DNA of 64,000 nt from JBAZWE01 sp041658605. GTDB lineage: Bacteria > Actinomycetota > Thermoleophilia > BMS3ABIN01. Location of the stretch: positions 16,530-80,529 of the forward strand of contig JBAZZU010000006.1 in NCBI GenBank assembly GCA_041658605.1. Reading direction: 5' to 3'. Position numbers and translations under genes: made by a program. Below are positions 62,352-64,000 of this stretch, piece after piece. The notes beneath the pieces were generated by a model. It was not told the origin of the DNA, made no database searches, and saw only the letters and a list, made by a program, of their open reading frames with translations. Every line of letters begins with the position of its first letter. The stretch's first letter is position 1.

Positions 62352-62493
62352 AGTTCGAATCCCCTATGGTGTTTACGATATTGAAAAGAAATAATGGCTT
62401 AGGTAAGCCATTTGTGAGGGTCAAAAAGTGGTGGAGGTTATGGGATGCTATTCGAACTTTTCTATACTGGATGAGCTTGAAAAAGCAATAAAG
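62352..62493 (+). repeat. Cassette-delimiting repeat, copy 6
   Basis: GTTCGAAT at 62353-62360 and ATTCGAAC at 62450-62457 span 105 bp. Inner hairpin AATGGCTTA / TAAGCCATT is perfect. The left third matches copy 4 (GTTTACGATATTGAAAAG) while the right third matches copy 5 (GTGGAGGTTATGGG), so it looks like a mosaic of two subtypes. Confidence 0.92.
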
Positions 62494-62738
62494 TCTTATG
62501 TTGTTTAGTCACTCAGCAACCCCCTCCACTTAACTAGTTCTCTAGATACCCTCCCGTCCTTAGCAGTAAATCCGATCTTAAAGCCACTTCTTAGAGGATG
62601 ACCAAAAAATGCAGTTTATAACGAGATTATTGAAACCCATTTTCGAGCTACCATTCAATACCTAGCCAGAACCTTTTAATTATTCAAAACAAGCAATAAA
62701 ATGAATTCAATTGGACCCATTTCTAAAAGGATGGAGGC

Positions 62739-63875
62739 TTGGCAAGAGTGAATAGCGAAATTCCATTTGGCATAGGATGTTTCCATTTCGGTATAAACAA
62801 AGCTGCCCCATATGCAATCAAATGGAGCAAATACTTATCGGAGCTGGAAAGAGCGTTAAGCGCGATATCCGGATTAGGTCAGCTAGTGATGGAAGACAGA
62901 ACTATTGAAGATTTTGAAATCAAAGTAGATAAAGAGTTACCTGTTTTCGGCGAAAGTTATGATTTTGTTCCGTATTTCAACTATTTGGAATTAGCATTCG
63001 ACTTACATATTCCTTTTGCTGAACAGGAGAAACTTAATCCTTGGCCTGGAGGTCAAAAATCTTTCTATACTGAAGATTACAGAGTTTATATATACGCAAC
63101 CTATTATGGTTTGCCAATCGCTTTTATTGAGCTTGTGGATCCAAAACCCAATTCCAGTCCTTCGGATGCAGTTTTTATCGTAAGAGAATTTCTTTCCGAG
63201 CAAATAAACAAACGGATTGATAGCTTTATCAATTTTAATATACTAGGACCAAGTCCTTTCCATGCTGATTTATTTATCGAAGTTAATAATAAATTTCCTC
63301 AAGAAAGATCAGATAATTTTATTATAAGTGAGGAAATTAGTCATGGATATGGGAGAGTATCAATATCATTTAATAGTCAGAGCTATGACAGTGTTCATGC
63401 AGCAGCGGAGTCTTTTTTCTTCAATGCGAAAAGAGAATTAGGACTTTTTTATCTCATCATCCTCTTACAGAATGCTGAGGATAAACAATGGTGGAATTTA
63501 TTTAATTCAGTTGCAAATTTGAGTAAGAAATTGCAATCTCTATGGTTAAAGAGATTGTTTCTCCGACCCTCAAAAAAGGTTTATGAAATCGTTTCTGCCT
63601 TATCAGCCTTCGAAATTATTAAAATACGGGATACTGACCAAATAAAGGATCATTATAGGAACGTTTACTCAAGTCAAGTATCGTACTTAAAATGGCACAT
63701 AGATGACCTGACGAAGGCCCAAGAAACCCATCCTATCAATCAAGTCACAAATTTAATTCAATTTATTAATGATAGTCTCAAGCATAAATCAACGATATTA
63801 AATAACCTTATTGTCGGTTTATTGGGTGGGATTGTGGGCGCTATTTTGACAATCATCTTCTCGGGTCAAACTTGA
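62739..63875 (+). CDS. Unknown accessory protein with C-terminal membrane anchor
   Basis: 378 residues from TTG 62739 (AAGGA seven bases ahead); GTG 62748 is an alternative. The long soluble part has no motif I recognise (IEDFEIKVDKELPVFGE, YFNYLELAFDLHIPFAEQ). The C-terminus is a single helix LIVGLLGGIVGAILTIIF ending four residues before the stop, so it is probably tail-anchored with the bulk in the cytosol. Very AT-rich compared with core genes. The stop lies 38 bp before repeat copy 7. Confidence 0.75.
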   Translation: MARVNSEIPFGIGCFHFGINKAAPYAIKWSKYLSELERALSAISGLGQLVMEDRTIEDFEIKVDKELPVFGESYDFVPYFNYLELAFDLHIPFAEQEKLNPWPGGQKSFYTEDYRVYIYATYYGLPIAFIELVDPKPNSSPSDAVFIVREFLSEQINKRIDSFINFNILGPSPFHADLFIEVNNKFPQERSDNFIISEEISHGYGRVSISFNSQSYDSVHAAAESFFFNAKRELGLFYLIILLQNAEDKQWWNLFNSVANLSKKLQSLWLKRLFLRPSKKVYEIVSALSAFEIIKIRDTDQIKDHYRNVYSSQVSYLKWHIDDLTKAQETHPINQVTNLIQFINDSLKHKSTILNNLIVGLLGGIVGAILTIIFSGQT

Positions 63876-63911
63876 CCAGCCTAAGGCATTGACACTTGCC
63901 CGATCGCCAAA

Positions 63912-64000
63912 AGTTCGAATCCCCTATGCTGCCATCGATATAAGAACAAAAAAATGGCTTAACTAAGCCATTTGTGAGGGTCAAAATTTGGTGGAGGATA
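63912..64000 (+). repeat. Cassette-delimiting repeat, copy 7 (cut by window edge)
   Basis: GTTCGAAT at 63913-63920, inner hairpin AAATGGCTTA / TAAGCCATTT perfect, then GTGGAGGATA to the edge. Shows that the array continues to the right. Confidence 0.9.

Noticed and set aside
53866..64000. tRNA gene fragments suggested by GTTCGAATCCCC at each repeat's left end
   Set aside because: The string mimics a T-loop, but the upstream AAAA cannot pair with CCCC and no acceptor, anticodon arm or CCA follows.
53866..64000. CRISPR array
   Set aside because: Repeats are far too long (about 143 bp) and spacing is 0.85-3.7 kb of coding DNA; no cas genes.
53866..64000. Simple MITE insertions
   Set aside because: Terminal inverted repeats are present, but a conserved tail extends about 36 bp beyond the right one, no target duplications are visible, and all copies share one orientation and fall only between gene packets. 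Not fully excluded.

Overview
The window looks like part of a chromosome from a moderately GC-rich, deep-branching, probably anaerobic actinobacterium. This rests on gene order and gene types, not on any rRNA. Supporting signs are recA with an RNase Y gene upstream, the series cinA C-terminal domain / pgsA / RodZ-like / ftsK / RNase J / dapA / dapB, the block lepA / murJ / rpsT / holA / comEC / comEA / leuS, a UPF0182 membrane protein, an LPXTG-anchored protein, and anaerobe-type genes (hyp maturation operon, Feo iron transport, DUF438/hemerythrin). No tRNA or rRNA gene was found.

Region 1 (1-11.2 kb, mostly minus strand) holds RNase Y (cut by the left edge), recA, thpR, a MazEF-like toxin-antitoxin pair, a hybrid histidine kinase, a WrbA-like flavoprotein, an L,D-transpeptidase with six near-identical 56-residue repeats, and pncC/pgsA/rodZ. 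Region 2 (11.4-17.6 kb, plus strand) is a complete hypA-B-F-C-D-E operon with its own promoter and a structured leader that contains an intrinsic terminator. No hydrogenase structural gene is present.

Region 3 (17.6-35.8 kb, minus strand) covers ftsK, RNase J, lysine/diaminopimelate synthesis (dapA, dapB), a quinone-type module (polyprenyl synthase, menG/ubiE-type methyltransferase, ubiX), a diguanylate cyclase, lepA, murJ and UPF0182. Region 4 (35.8-53.8 kb) contains rpsT with a very long acidic/alanine-rich tail, a HEAT-repeat protein, a rhodanese, holA, comEC, comEA, an LPXTG protein, leuS, a transglycosylase-like protein, a methyltransferase, a P-type ATPase, a DUF438-hemerythrin-PAS protein and a lipoprotein.

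Region 5 (53.85-64.0 kb) is different in kind. It is AT-richer and accessory, and is partitioned by at least seven copies of a directly repeated element of about 143 bp, all in the same orientation. Each complete copy has 8-bp terminal inverted repeats (GTTCGAAT / ATTCGAAC; degenerate on the left in copy 1) whose outer ends lie 105-106 bp apart, an inner hairpin in most copies, and a conserved 3' tail. Between successive copies lie separate gene packets: a Phd/RelE-type pair; a second HTH/RelE-type pair plus an unknown gene; feoA-feoA-feoB-Cys-rich protein; dsbA-dsbB; an Imm40-like unknown; and an unknown with a C-terminal membrane anchor. The geometry resembles an integron cassette array, but the repeat lacks the canonical attC core sequences and no integrase is in view. 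The array runs off the right edge. This is the most likely undescribed system in the window.
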